Source: Echinococcus granulosus (lineage: Eukaryota > Platyhelminthes > Cestoda > Cyclophyllidea > Taeniidae). From it: 64,000 nucleotides of DNA. This document shows positions 12,624-23,745 of the stretch, piece by piece; positions within the stretch are counted from its first letter, which is position 1; every line of letters begins with the position of its first letter. The notes under the pieces are model-generated. The model was not told the origin of the DNA. It searched no databases and saw nothing but the letters and a program-made list of their open reading frames with translations. The DNA lies in NCBI RefSeq assembly GCF_000524195.1, contig NW_020170414.1, positions 324,121-388,120 on the forward strand. The letters run 5' to 3'. Position numbers and translations under genes: made by a program.

Positions 12624-12819
12624 TGTAGCGTCCCGAGACTCCCTGAAGACGAAAGAAGACACAATACTCGGGCAGGATATGCATTCAGCGCAGAGAAGGT
12701 GCCTGGGCTATTTGCATGGCCCAAAAGGCCAACCCACCCAGCGAGGTAAAAGGGAGCTAATTCAAAGTACAAGAGTGGCGCCTCACCAATACCGAGGGAT
12801 AAACCACTATCGCATTACA
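12624..12819 (-). repeat. 5' LTR of the TRIM element
   Basis: Read on the minus strand, this LTR has canonical TG...CA ends and is followed at once by TTGGTGGCAGCGG, which looks like a tRNA primer binding site. Confidence 0.88.
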
Positions 12820-13351
12820 TCTTTATTTATTGTTCTAAAGTAAAAGAAAACGCAGCGAAAATTGTAAACCTGGATGCTTTGGATTTAGAGGGGGAGTAGG
12901 GTTGAGTTTATATAACCTCTTAACCTGAAATTCTTACAGTGGTCTCAACTTTCACTTTTGGGATTCTTCCATAACCCAGGCTTCCTTTAAAGAACCTTGA
13001 AAATACAATCTTGTCTCAAAGCCTATTACTCCACTTTATTTTCTTTTTGCGTTGACTCTTCTGTAGCCCTACTTAATTAAGAAGCACATTCAGCCCTCAA
13101 AACACAAACAAAATCGAATGAGAATCTAATTGTCATTTCTGCAAAATTTTTCAGATAGTCATTGCAGTTGAAATGGGTAGATGAGCATCTGAGGCGGAAC
13201 TTCCGACGAGGTGACGTTCCACGGAAACAATCAATGTCACGATAGGTGCATGTGCTGAAGCCTGCTTCTCCAATCACAAGTCGACTCACTGTTATGCTAT
13301 GCTTGTCTCGCTTTCTCTTGCACAGAGCCACAGAGCCTCCTACCCTTTGCC
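12820..13351. other. Intergenic, upstream of the Delta-like gene
   Basis: No supported gene is seen. The only open stretches are short and show no motif. The region should include the promoter and 5' UTR of the plus-strand Notch-ligand gene. Confidence 0.55.
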
Positions 13352-15968
13352 ATGACAGTTTGTTTCACTACACTCCTGGTGCTCTGCCTCGGATTGCATA
13401 CCACCTTATCTCTGGAGATCTTGGTATGTTCTACAGAGCATTACTCTGGTAATAAGTTTATCCCTACTTCGGCAAAAGATATTAAAAGCAAGGGTAGTAA
13501 AAAGCTCATGAAATTTGATTTGGTACTTATAGGAAGGTTTTTTTAAGTACTCACAAGAGGTAGCAAAATCCATTTGCTTTATAATGTTGCACACCATTGG
13601 ATCCCTCGGTAGATCTCACTCACCCACTCGTTTTTCGTGCATAAATGAGAATAATAGAATAGAGCTTTAAAGTTTTTTTCCCCAAAACTTACATTCTTAT
13701 GTTCAACGGGAAGAAGGAGCCCTTTCTATAATGAAGTGGCTCGACTTCCTCTTGTCTATTTACATTACGATTCATGGAGTCACTTTTCGAGGATGAAGGA
13801 ATTTGTATGTGTTTTTCTTTTGAGAGAAACGCAGCTGTTGGTACAATTGAACTGTACTACTGGAATCCGGAAAACCTACTTGAAAATGGACAATTTTGTG
13901 ACTTCATTATTTTTGAGAGAATGTGCGATGTCTTCTTTGAAATTTGCGTTGGGATCCGTGCGGGGTGAGTGGTGTGGAACAGATGGTGTGACTTTAAATG
14001 CTTAAATAATTTTACTTTCCTTCTCTTTTTTATCCCGCCTCATACATCCACAGTGATTGCGGCATTTTGAAAGTTCGAACGAAAACATTCATGGAGCGAT
14101 TCAAGGTTAACTTAACTGGCAATTTAGCAATACCCCTGGTTATTAAACACGCTGTACCGGTAAGTAATAACCACCTAAAACCAGCTGCCAATACATCATG
14201 CCTTGTGCTTGAAGAAATCATAAGTCTTCTAGTTAAACACTGGTTGCTGCTTGACCACTAAGCAACATGCATTCCACGTCAATCTTCTAAGCACTAATGG
14301 AAGAGAAGTAGAATTTATTGAGAGAATCCTCTACATAATCATTTAGTCTTTCTAATTTTAGGAATCACTGAGCATTGAAGTTGCTGTCTATGATTTTGAC
14401 AAATTCAGTGGCGCCGATTTGATTGGGAGATACGAGCTGGAAGTACTGGGAAGCACGAAGGATTACTTTTCTACACTGTCGGGCGACACCAAAAATGATT
14501 CAAAGCCCGGACTGAGGTATTTGTTCAACTGTTGGGATATTTGTGATCACCAACAAACAGGAGATTATTTTAAGGGAAATTTTGCTAATCTAGAGTCGAC
14601 ATGAGATTGCAACTTAATTGCTCGGAGAACTTCTACGGTTCTCGTTGTGAAACGTACTGCAAATCCGATGGGCTGTCATATTACTGCTCACCCAGTGGAG
14701 AACGTATCTGTCTCAGGGGTTAGTTTACTTTCCGGAAGGAAACATTCGATACAAATGAAGGTTTAAAGAGCGTGGTCCTTTTTCAGGCTTTTTTGGGGAG
14801 TTCTGCAACGTAACCGATGTTTGTACGCGTGAGCCATGTGCCTACGGCGCTACATGCGTGCCGAAATCGCTCGGCCGAATCTGCGTTTGCAATGGCGGAC
14901 ACTGTGAGCCCATTTTTCTGTTGAAACTACCATGGTGGTAGAATTATTTAAAGCAGTTATGGTGCGGAGTCATAATTATGAACGCTCACCATCAACCATG
15001 CAAAAAAAATCGTATTTAGTCTATCTTCATCACCGCCAGATCCCGAATGCTATCCTTTAACCGATCCATGCCGTTTCTCACCCTGCCGTAACGGTGGTGT
15101 ATGCGACAGGAGTCCGACAAATCCGCTCGGATTTGTGTGCACCTGTCCAAGGTACTACACCGGTGTCTACTGCGAGCAGCGTCTCTCCCTTTGTGCCCTC
15201 TTGGAGACCGATCAGAGGGCTGCACAACACATCGCCTCCAAGATGGTCCTTAAGGAAGAGGAGCAAAAAGGTGGTTTCGGCATGTCCACACCCGTTCCTA
15301 GTGTCTGTCTCAACGGAGGTGTATGTGTGGATCATCCCACAAAATTCACCTTCTTCTGTAGCTGTCCTGAAGGCTGGACCGGAAGCTGGTGTGAAACCAA
15401 GATTGCTGAGGCAAGTGCACAATCGAAGCTTTGGCAGGAATGGTTGGTCACGTAGAATACAACACCACCTGTTCATTTTAGCCCCAGAATGTGGGTCTAA
15501 TCATTGGATTGACCTGTGTCATATTCTGCGTCACTATAATGGTTGGATTCATAATTTACTTTTGCAAACGAAGGAAATGGAAGCGGTACGTCTAAAATTA
15601 CTTAAACTGCTAACTGGAATTATGTACTTAGAGGTTAAGTGGTGAAATTCGAAGAAAATAAGAAAACCATTAGATCCTACCAGTAATTCGGCATGACTTG
15701 TAGACGTGTAATCGCCCTTCATGATCAAAACGCCCTTGTCTACGAGACCCCATTGCGATCCACACATCTAAGTGTTGGTCATGCAAGCAACGAGAGTTGC
15801 GGCACCACCGCAAAGTTATCAACACCTGGATCTTCATATGAACCTATCATGCCGTGCCTAGGGGACAGTCTCAACATTCATCGTCCACAGACAGATGTAG
15901 AAGACAACGAGGAAAAGCCACCTCTACCATTGCGTACACCTCTGCTTGTAAAAGACCGCCTCACCTAA
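13352..15968 (+). CDS. Delta-like Notch ligand (DSL domain, three EGF repeats, one TM)
   Basis: This is a membrane ligand that activates Notch on neighbouring cells. Nine exons are proposed: 13352-13423, 13792-13964, 14054-14159, 14362-14516, 14594-14718, 14787-14903, 15040-15410, 15482-15585 and 15704-15968 (about 495 aa). All joins from exon 2 onward keep phase. Order: signal peptide (TVCFTTLLVLCLGLHTTLS); an N-terminal C2/MNNL-like region (YYWNPENLLENG, CDVFFEIC, DLIGRYELEVLG); a DSL domain with CSENFYGSRCETYC and CLRGFFGEFC; three EGF-like repeats (CNVTDVC..., CRFSPCRNGGVC..., CLNGGVCVDHP...GWTGSWC); a TM helix (GLIIGLTCVIFCVTIMVGF) with a KRRKWKR stop-transfer; and an intracellular tail of about 90 residues. 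Intron 7 has a GC donor (GAG|GCAAGT). The link between exon 1 and exon 2 is the least certain; another signal-like ATG lies at 13731. Confidence 0.9.
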
Positions 15969-16006
15969 TCCCTATAGCTCTGCTTATGGAAAAATCTAAA
16001 GAAGAA

Positions 16007-16012
16007 AATAAA
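16007..16012 (+). terminator. Poly(A) signal AATAAA of the Delta-like gene
   Basis: A canonical AATAAA lies 39 bases after the stop codon of the Notch-ligand gene. Confidence 0.6.
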
Positions 16013-17079
16013 CTTGGTGATTGAGTCGTGCAACACATTTCCTGGTAGTTTATTTGAAATTAGAGGTATTTAATGAGTAAAGAAATTCTTTGCTTACAAC
16101 TTTTTGAAATTTAACAAGCTAGAGGGACTTTTAGTTAGGTAAAAGAAGGCTTTTAAAATATGGAGAGAAGGGGATCGCCCTAAAGGCAAGGCACTGATGT
16201 GAGACAACCGGTGACTTATACATGGAAATCCTCAAAGGTAAAACGTATTAATGCAAATAGAATTGCTGATGAACAATATATAAAATCTGTGAATGAAACA
16301 GTAACTGCTTGAAACCCAAGGTGTATTATATGCTCTAAAATGAAGCAAATTATTACCGATGCATTGTTTGGATATATTGTTTTAGGATACTATGCCCAAC
16401 TCCCCTTTTTTCACTTTCTGAATTCATGGAAAGTCATAATAATAAAGGAAAAATATACGACTGGCATATAGAAGGACTGGTAGGCTGTCGGCGTGGGTCG
16501 AAGGCCATGTACCCCAGCAGCAGTCGAAATTGCCATAGCTGAGTTAAACCACGTAACAAGGAATTGCAGCAATTTTGCTCCGTAGTATGGCTTCCCATCA
16601 ATCTAACAGAGCCTCAATGTTTGTCAATGGTTGCAGTAAGTGTTTTGTTACACCGATTTCACCCATTACGCTTGCGTGGGAAACTCGAGGGCTGCGTTAG
16701 CGATCACTTACCCAGTCCTCTTATTGTATACCAGGTTAAGCAGCTAAATTTTTGAGAGCTCAGACTTTAAAATAATATGAGTAACTCTGTAATTGAAACC
16801 TATTTAAAGAAGTCACCAAATACTACCAATTAAGAACAAAAGTCACAAATATATTATATGGGTAGCTGCCGACCCAACTATGGCTTAAAAACTGTAAGAT
16901 CATGCAAATACACTATAATATAAATTATACAGCAATAAACTCGAGAGTCGCACAGAAAATAATCTCGTCCTAGAAACATAACAGTCTTAAGGTATTGTGC
17001 TTTACCACCCCTGTTTATTTTAATGTACTACACTTCAAATGTTAAGATCGTTTGAGCCAATAATCGCGACGTTCGTAAA
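16013..17079. other. Intergenic, no gene seen
   Basis: AT-rich spacer between two plus-strand genes. One 60-codon open stretch (16564-16755) shows no motif and is probably chance. The promoter of the DnaJ gene must lie near 17.0 kb. Confidence 0.55.
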
Positions 17080-17691
17080 ATGTCGCTGGCGTCTCGCCTG
17101 ACTATTGTGTCTCGCGGATTGTCGTTGATACGCTCCATTAGTTTATCCCATATCCGAGGATTTCGAACTACAGATGTCGTTAAGGTGGAAGATTTATATG
17201 AAATTCTAGGTTTGCGGCCCAATGCAACACAAAAAGAAATTAAAGAAGCGTTTTATGCTCTCTCAAGACTCCACCACCCTGATATTGCCGGTACCACTGA
17301 ATCCGGTTCAAAGTATCAGAAAATCGTAGGCGCGTACGAAATTCTTGGCGACCCTAGTAAAAGAATGGACTATGACCGTGGACTTGTTATTCCTAAAACC
17401 GGCGGTCCGCCATCTTCCGATTTCCCAACGAAAATCGATGTGGATATGCTCCGGAAAGCCGAAAGTGGTTCCTTTGAAGCTGATTATGTTCGATCTTATA
17501 ATCGAAGTCTGAGAAATGCTTGGACTCAGCGTGCTGACGAGAACATTTCGAAGAGTGCTTTCGAATATCGGCTTGATCAGAGAAGATTCGCCATGGTCAT
17601 CTTCAGCACCATGCTTGGAATAATGTTGGGCAGCTACGCAGTTGCCAAGTATTACGAAGAACCAGTTCCTATCGTCTCTTCTGATTCGTAG
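17080..17691 (+). CDS. Mitochondrial J-domain protein, DNAJC30-like
   Basis: This is an intact single-exon gene of 203 aa. Residues 1-30 are rich in Arg, Ser and Leu and lack acids (SRLTIVSRGLSLIRS), as in a mitochondrial targeting peptide. The J domain spans about 39-103: DLYEILGLRPNATQKEIK, then the HPD motif that stimulates Hsp70 ATPase at residues 66-68 (RLHHPDIAG), and YEILGDPSKRMDYDRGL. A single hydrophobic helix lies near the C terminus (about 170-190, MVIFSTMLGIMLGSYAVAKY). A lone J domain, a presequence and a C-terminal TM match DNAJC30 and its relatives, inner-membrane proteins linked to ATP synthase and complex I function. DNAJC4 is an alternative. The ATG at 17080 is the first in frame. 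It converges on the WD40 gene across 0.5 kb. Confidence 0.88.
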   Translation: MSLASRLTIVSRGLSLIRSISLSHIRGFRTTDVVKVEDLYEILGLRPNATQKEIKEAFYALSRLHHPDIAGTTESGSKYQKIVGAYEILGDPSKRMDYDRGLVIPKTGGPPSSDFPTKIDVDMLRKAESGSFEADYVRSYNRSLRNAWTQRADENISKSAFEYRLDQRRFAMVIFSTMLGIMLGSYAVAKYYEEPVPIVSSDS

Positions 17692-18222
17692 ACTAAGTCG
17701 GCCAGTCAACCGTTGTTATCGCCCCTACTGGTCGAACTTCCCAGCTAAATATACCGCTAGCGATTGAATCCATTTTTGCTTTTTTTGGTAGCAGGCAGAT
17801 GGGGAGCTTCATTGGTACTTTACTGTTAGTGTGATCGCTCTCCTTATTTGTGGTTGCAATTCCTCAACTTTATAAGGACGCGGTGACCTGTGTGAAGTAA
17901 GTGAACTACTTGTTTATTCTTGAACTCTGTGGTGTTATCCTCTTACTTGACCTATATTTTTACCCCAAATACATTGAAATTGTATCACTCGCTAGGGGTT
18001 CATCATCCAGTAGATACCTCCACTTTCCCATCGAAAAGATTTTAACGTTTGGAGTGGTTCTTACATCTTTTACTTCGTCGAACACACCATTGGTGCTTCT
18101 AGATATGCATTTCGGTTCGCATGTTTCCCTTTGGTAGCGTAGTGTAAACAAATCACACGAGGAATTACAGTTGACAGCAAAACTATCTTTTGATAGAAAA
18201 TATGTTGGAGAAAGAAGAATCT
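17692..18222. other. Convergent intergenic spacer
   Basis: Spacer between the 3' ends of the DnaJ gene (plus) and the WD40 gene (minus). I see no further gene and no clear AATAAA for either gene here. Confidence 0.5.
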
Positions 18223-20276
18223 TTACGCTGTAGAAACTTCCAGGAAAGTCGATCTCGACTGCACTGAAGCCAGGTAGACATTTTTTGTATTGGTGAAGAC
18301 GAGCAGGCACCGCCGCTTGTCCCGGGGGTCGAGGCAGGAGTCCAGGCTGTAGACTGCATTTGGAAGATCGGTCAGACCTGTGACGATCTTTGAAAACGAG
18401 ACAATTTAGTTACTCATCCTATGATTGGACTTCTACGTATCTTAACTGAGCGTATATTGATTCGGTGCAGGGAAATAATGAGCTATGCTAGGAAAGCTCA
18501 CTGAAAAGAGTTCAAATCGAAAGTTATTTTCTTAAATTCTTGCATATCAATGGATAAAGTATTGCTACTCAAGTAGATGTACCTCGCCTCATTTGCTTTT
18601 CACAACTAGATTCTTTCCTTCCTTCGTCTTTCCTTGAGAGAACTACTTTTTATTTACGGTGGAAATAGTACCACCTGTACACTCTCATAAGTGCAATAAA
18701 CAAAAATGATTTAGTTGTGGTAGGGTTGGCCTTACACTCATGCTTTCACGATCGATTACTTTGAGGATGTTCATTCCGTAACCGGCGTAGAAGATGTAGC
18801 GACCTTCTCCACCTATACGAGCAACATATCCCTAGGATATATGACCATGAGCTTCTTAATTTCGTTTAAGAAAAAATAATTGCAAATAAGTAAAGTTATT
18901 CAGTAGGTGTAAATGTTTTTAATGGGAATGTATTCGTGTGTGGATAGATTGATTTTCATTTACCTGGGTTGTAGATTCAGAACCTTCAAGCGCCACTTCA
19001 TTTACGGGTTTGCTGTAATTTTGAAGAATCTTGCGTTTCGCAGCTAGTGAGCTTCCAGTAATGGAGAAATCTGCAAATTTCCACATCTTGAAAAGGAAAA
19101 AAGGTATCAGGAAATGAGTTTACTTTTAACATAACGCCACTGCGGACCCATGAAGCGGCTACAATAATATTTTGCATGCCGTCTATGTCCAATCCATCCG
19201 AACCCACAACTTGTGGACCATAGTAATGCCTGCAATATGTGATTCGGGACAACAAAACAAACCAAAGAGATGCTACTTTTCGGTCATCCCATATCTGTAT
19301 TGTTTGGTCCCAACTAGCTGAAACGAAGATGTGACTATACATCGGGTCGTTTTTTCCTCTGGGATGATAAACCAAGGCGGATATACGACTTGTGTGATGT
19401 GTACACTCCTTTGTTAGATAGGTTCTCGATCTTGATTTAACACATGCACTCAGTAACATGGATCTTACCCCGATTTTAAGTTTAAGAGGCGTAGTCGCGT
19501 CGTCAGGTCGTAAACCTTGATAATAGTGTCACTTCCGCCAGTTACAAAGCGTGTTGCATCCATTGACAATGCTACACACAAGAGTTCATTCGCAACGGTA
19601 CCTTCTTCACTGATAAGGTTGAAGTCGCAAGGGTCTGCGCTCTCAAAAACCTCAAAAATCATGGTCGCTTGTGCCACTTGATTGAAGCAGTCCCATAGTC
19701 TGATGTAGCCAGAAGAGTCTTTTACTTAACTTGTAACTACAGACTTACAAACAGCCAGAAGATTTGGACTCTTTTTTGAGAAGGGTTTTGATGAACTATC
19801 GATAAAACACATGTCATTGCATGGAAGCTTCTCTTTAGGGGATTTCAATGCAATGACGTTATTCTCGTTTATTTGTTTATCAACAAAGAATATCTAAATT
19901 GTCAAAGGAAGAATTCCGTACCCTGATAACACCATTTGATAATCCAACTGCATAAGCCAATTTATCGGGTGATATTTTAACGGTTAGTGCATCACCTTCA
20001 ACTATCCTTAAATATAAGTTCCGTGAAATTTTTTTACATTTGTGACTCGACTTTAATGGTTGCAAAAGGCACTACGGATTCATCATTAGACTTTTGTCTT
20101 GCAGGTAACTTCTGTATGACCGAATCACGAGGTGTATTAGATCGTGCATCGTTTGATGCGTTCAAATTAGTTTCGAACGCATCGGAAGATGATTCACTTG
20201 CATAGGAGGACAAATCTGAGGAGTCGCTATCATTCATAGTCGTTGCTAGGACTTTGCAAAACCGCCTTTGGAACAT
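18223..20276 (-). CDS. WD40-repeat protein of unknown role
   Basis: Eight exons join in exact phase: 20038-20276, 19922-20006, 19749-19863, 19469-19718, 19124-19430, 18964-19086, 18738-18831 and 18223-18377, giving 455 aa from the ATG at 20276 (or 442 aa from a second ATG at 20237). The first 70 residues are Ser/Asp-rich and probably disordered (NDSDSSDLSSYASESSSD). WD40 blades follow: VKISPDKLAYAVGLSNGVIR, VYDSSGYIRLWD, LSMDATRFVTGGSDTIIKVY, and YSHIFVSASWDQTIQIWDD. Then YGPQVVGSDGLDIDG, VARIGGEGRYIFYAGYGMN and a last blade follow. Four of its seven introns are only 30-38 nt. A 47-nt GT...AG stretch inside exon 5 is read through, because removing it would break the frame. It is head to head with the AKR-like gene. 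No specific orthologue is recognised. Confidence 0.85.
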
Positions 20277-20844
20277 GGTCGTACAAGGACGACTAGAGTA
20301 AAATAGAGGCACGCGAGTGCGTTAGCAATGTTAGTATAGTCCACCAAGTATGGAATAAGTATTCTCAATAGTTCTTTTTCCATCAAATCCTTGTTTAATC
20401 AATTCAAACTCTTGTCCCAATGTAGCCTGGATGTTGTTACAAGAATATTGAATATTAACAAATAGAATTGCGGCATTCTAAAGTGATAACTTTCAACATA
20501 AAGCCATGCCGCATACTCATTAGTTACGCCAAAGTTATTTTACCCGACTCAAAGAGATTGAATTTTTGTAAACTGAATTGGTAATAGAGCAGTCTGTAAA
20601 ATGGAGTTTCGTCCAAAATGGTTCTATGCCAAAAAAATGTGTAATATTTGCCTATTCCCTTTTTCTATTTGATTTTAAAAATATTTTTTTGTTACACAGT
20701 TGCGCGAAATACCAGCTTTTGCTTTTTTTGATGATAACTTTTAAATATCAACTCTATATCGCATACTCAAGGCCAAATTTAAACACGCGTCAGTGACCTT
20801 ATCGCATAATTCAAACAGCGCGCGAGTGCGTTTTCGGGCACGCG
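20277..20844. promoter_or_regulatory. Shared 5' region of two divergent genes
   Basis: This 568-bp spacer separates the start codons of the WD40 gene (minus) and the AKR-like gene (plus), so both promoters must lie here. Both ends carry a similar 'gcgagtgcgtt' sequence (about 20311-20324 and 20821-20832), which may be a shared upstream element. No TATA box stands out. Confidence 0.5.
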
Positions 20845-22437
20845 ATGAGCCGTGGTTTATGGATCGAAATTACTAATCCGAATTCACCATGCTTTAAACA
20901 TTCGCTTAAAACAGCCCTGGATGCAGCTTATCATGTTCTTGAAGTATCACACAGTTTTGTCAGTCACCTGGATATCTTAAAGGCGGAATTGGAAAATATT
21001 TATACAGACAGCATAGGCAACCAAGATGATAAAAGGCGCTGCATTGATGTTGCCTTATTGGTAAGGATAGTGTTTAACTTAAATGAAGGTCTCACCACCT
21101 TTGCTAATGAACAACGAACGTGAAAAACTATTAAATATATTTGAATTTGGCGGTTTGCCACTTAAACGGAAGATTTTGCTAATCGATTTGGAGGTATGTT
21201 TTGTTTTTTCGTAATACTTACTTGAGGGTTTTGAAAGGAACAAGGAGTTTTACATATTGGATTGCTGGAAGGCAAGTTTTACACATTATTCGAATACACA
21301 ATCCAATCATAAATATCCCATAAGTGTAACACGGTTGCCTTGATTTACCTGTTATATGCTTACCTGGATTTTTTCATGTCCTTATTTGCATTTCTGCTTC
21401 TAGGCTGCTGAGCGTTTATTTTTTCAAACTGGATTTACCCATATTGGACTTGCCAACTGTACTCGACAACAGCTGACCCATGTTCTAAAGTATGCCGACA
21501 AACAGCCAAAATATTTACAGGTTGAGGTTTCTGTACACTTTCCTAACTCCTCAATTATGGCATTATCTCGAACAGCCAATATTATTACGATCGCGTCAAA
21601 TGTGTTTGGCAAATTCTCAGCAACATTGTAAGTTGGAAGCGGGACTTAATTTAGGTTGATTAATAAATTTGGAGGTAATAATTTGAATATTTTGTTATTT
21701 AAACCGTTTCGCGCTTGTAATCCTGAAAGTAATACAACCTATTAATCTGCATAATCATTAATGTTTCCGAATAGCCTGATGTTGTACAAATAAATAAGGA
21801 AAATCATGTGAAAATTTATCCAGATTTAGGAAGATTTTTAACCAGATATAGCTAATATGCATTTTCCTGCTCATAATTTTACTTGTTATTGGCAGGTACT
21901 CATTATCTTGTGCCTTAGTTGTGGTAAAAATTTGTGAACGTTACTTCTCAAATCCTTGTTTTGAACTCTCGTGTAAAGTTGAATGTGAAAGCATTTGACC
22001 ACCTCTATATACTCTAACTAATGCACACTATTCAGGGACCCTTCTGCCATCATGCCCATTGAGGAGGAGGTTGTGAAGAAAATAGCTGAGAATCATCATA
22101 AGTCGGAGGGACAGATTTTGGTTAAGCACGCTCTGCAGCGCGGTCTTTGCCCACTGATACAGAGCAATTCTCGAACCAGAATTATTGCTTATTCAGAAGT
22201 AAGCATTCCATTAAGATTTTTCTAGCCTTTGCACTTTTATTAGTCGAAATGCGTATTCCATGTACTGTAAAGTTAAACTAAGGTATCTTCATTTGCTTTT
22301 AATTTGTGCATTCCCTGTCTCATTTAACTTTTTCAGTTTATGACTTTAAAATACCTTTTTTGTATTAGGTTGACGACTTTGAACTGACAAAGGAGGAGAT
22401 GCATATACTGAGTACAACCCTTATCAAACAAAGGTGA
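20845..22437 (+). CDS. Divergent aldo-keto-reductase-fold protein, probably non-catalytic
   Basis: Five exons in phase: 20845-21060, 21089-21193, 21404-21627, 22036-22198 and 22369-22437 (258 aa). The C-terminal half follows the AKR pattern: THIGLANCTRQQLTHVL (typically IGVSNFN..QL), LQVEVSVHFP (QIE.HP), VVKKIAENHHKSEGQILV, HALQRGLCPLIQSNSRTRI (the NADPH-binding PKS..P.RI segment) and DDFELTKEEM. In the N-terminal half HSLKTALDAAYHVLEVSHSF lies where active AKRs have the GYRHIDTA..Y motif, and VALLVSPPL where they have the catalytic TK. The Asp, Tyr, Lys and His of the tetrad are therefore not evident. It is about 40-50 residues shorter than the active AKR at 61 kb. The first intron is only 28 nt. 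Glutamate-cysteine ligase modifier subunit (GCLM), another inactive AKR-fold protein, is an alternative, but the C-terminal AKR block argues against it. Confidence 0.75.
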
Positions 22438-23663
22438 CAAATGATGGAGAGAGGGACACATTTTGTGCTTATAAGGAAACAATCCTTTTCACAAAATCTC
22501 ATTATTATAGGTATGGAAGGCTTTTGCTTTTCACAGATACGGTGTTGAAATAGATTCTTTTTGGGAATAATGCCAGAACAACAACGTTACATAGTGTACT
22601 AAAGCGAGCTCCCGATGGACAAATTTGTCTGGTAATCGGGCTTTGTCATTTCACAGCGAGTTCTAGTAGAACGGACAGTTCCCCACAGAGATGTTTTAGT
22701 TTCCCTTCTTTAGTGAACCTTTGCAAACCCAGTAGGAACTTTGGAAAATGATTGACCTCTCGGGGCTGAATAATTTTTCCCTTCTCCCGTAATAGTGTGA
22801 CTGATACAGAGTCTTTCAAATTTTGCCTACAACTAAAGTGCATGAAAAAAGGAAAACTTTAAGCCTACCTATTAAATTTGAGGTAAGATAGTTGAATAGA
22901 CAGTACTAAAACACTGGATGAAGGCTGTCTTTAATCCGGTCAAAGTAATGGAAATGTTCGAACAACTGTCAGAAGGATGAACTCACTAGAATTTGGATTT
23001 GTTTCGTCCGTTCCTTGTCTTGTTATTGTAAAGAAAATGGCTGTGTTCTTCAGCCACTAATCACTGACGACGAATCCTACCATTTCTAACTAGAAAGTAT
23101 GCAAGTGAGCATATAATACGACCCCTTCTCTTTCGGTCAGGCAAAATTACTGCAGATGTAATCTTTGGAAGGACCGTTGATAATGATCGCCTTCTGGGAT
23201 TTTTAAGAACCCATTTTCCACACCTGTCCGGAATGAGGAACGGCTCTCTGAAGTGTGGAGCATTGTAACGAGTTGCGGGGAGTGATGTAACCCACCCTCT
23301 ACATCAGGAGTATACAGAACTACTTTGAAGAGAAATACTGTGTGAGAGTACCTTGCCTTGCATATAAGATCGCTGGGTTATAGGACGACTGCTACAGGAG
23401 GTTTGGGTAGATCAGGCTCATCCACCTTATTTAACCATAGTTTGAGCTGTGGTGTTACCTTCAACAAGGAGATCACCTTGACTGTAAGCAGTGAAAAGCT
23501 GACACGGCACAGGCTTACATGGCATTCCATTGAAAGGCCACCTTGACGGTTATTTGTTTCGAAAAAGCTGCTAAGTAACCAGAATAACGTCCTGAGCGTC
23601 TTATCTTTGAGGATATCAGTTGAGACATGCTTTTTTAATAAAAGCCTCCTCCTCACTAACTCG
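22438..23663. other. Convergent intergenic spacer, no gene seen
   Basis: Spacer between the AKR-like gene (plus) and the 3' end of HYDIN (minus). Short open stretches on both strands near 23360-23660 overlap each other and show no motif. Confidence 0.5.
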
Positions 23664-23676
23664 TTTATTTTTTATT
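23664..23676 (-). terminator. Tandem poly(A) signals of HYDIN
   Basis: Two AATAAA hexamers (minus strand, at 23671-23676 and 23664-23669) lie about 70-80 bases after the HYDIN stop codon. Confidence 0.6.
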
Positions 23677-23745
23677 GTCTTGTTGCCATATTTCAGTCCT
23701 AGTAAAGCAGGTTCGGGAAGCCGGCAGACGTGTCTCTCTCAAATT

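Larger units (their letters stand above)
11833..12819 (-). mobile_element. TRIM-type LTR retroelement, nearly complete
   Basis: Two direct repeats of 196-197 bp flank about 590 bp with no coding capacity. The element reads on the minus strand: the 5' LTR is 12624-12819 and the 3' LTR is 11833-12029. Right after the 5' LTR comes a primer-binding-site-like TTGGTGGCAGCGG. Right before the 3' LTR is a purine-rich tract (aaaagaggagggaag). The LTR begins TGTAATGC and ends GCTACA, and the element is flanked by the same 4 bp (TCTT) on both sides, a likely target-site duplication. The total of under 1 kb without gag or pol fits terminal-repeat retrotransposons in miniature, known from taeniid tapeworms. 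It would need enzymes from another element to move. Confidence 0.85.

Noticed and set aside
13731..13793. ATG at 13731 with a signal-like peptide as the start of the Notch ligand
   Set aside because: It is out of frame with the following coding exon and no splice pair rescues it as simply as exon 1 at 13352. Not fully excluded.
19232..19278. A 47-nt GT...AG segment inside the WD40 gene that looks like a small intron
   Set aside because: Removing it shifts the frame and destroys the next blade, while reading through stays open and in phase.
20845..22437. Identity as glutamate-cysteine ligase modifier subunit (GCLM)
   Set aside because: The middle part is similar, but the C-terminal NADPH-segment pattern and FELTKEEM ending are those of ordinary AKRs, which GCLM lacks. 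Kept only as an alternative.
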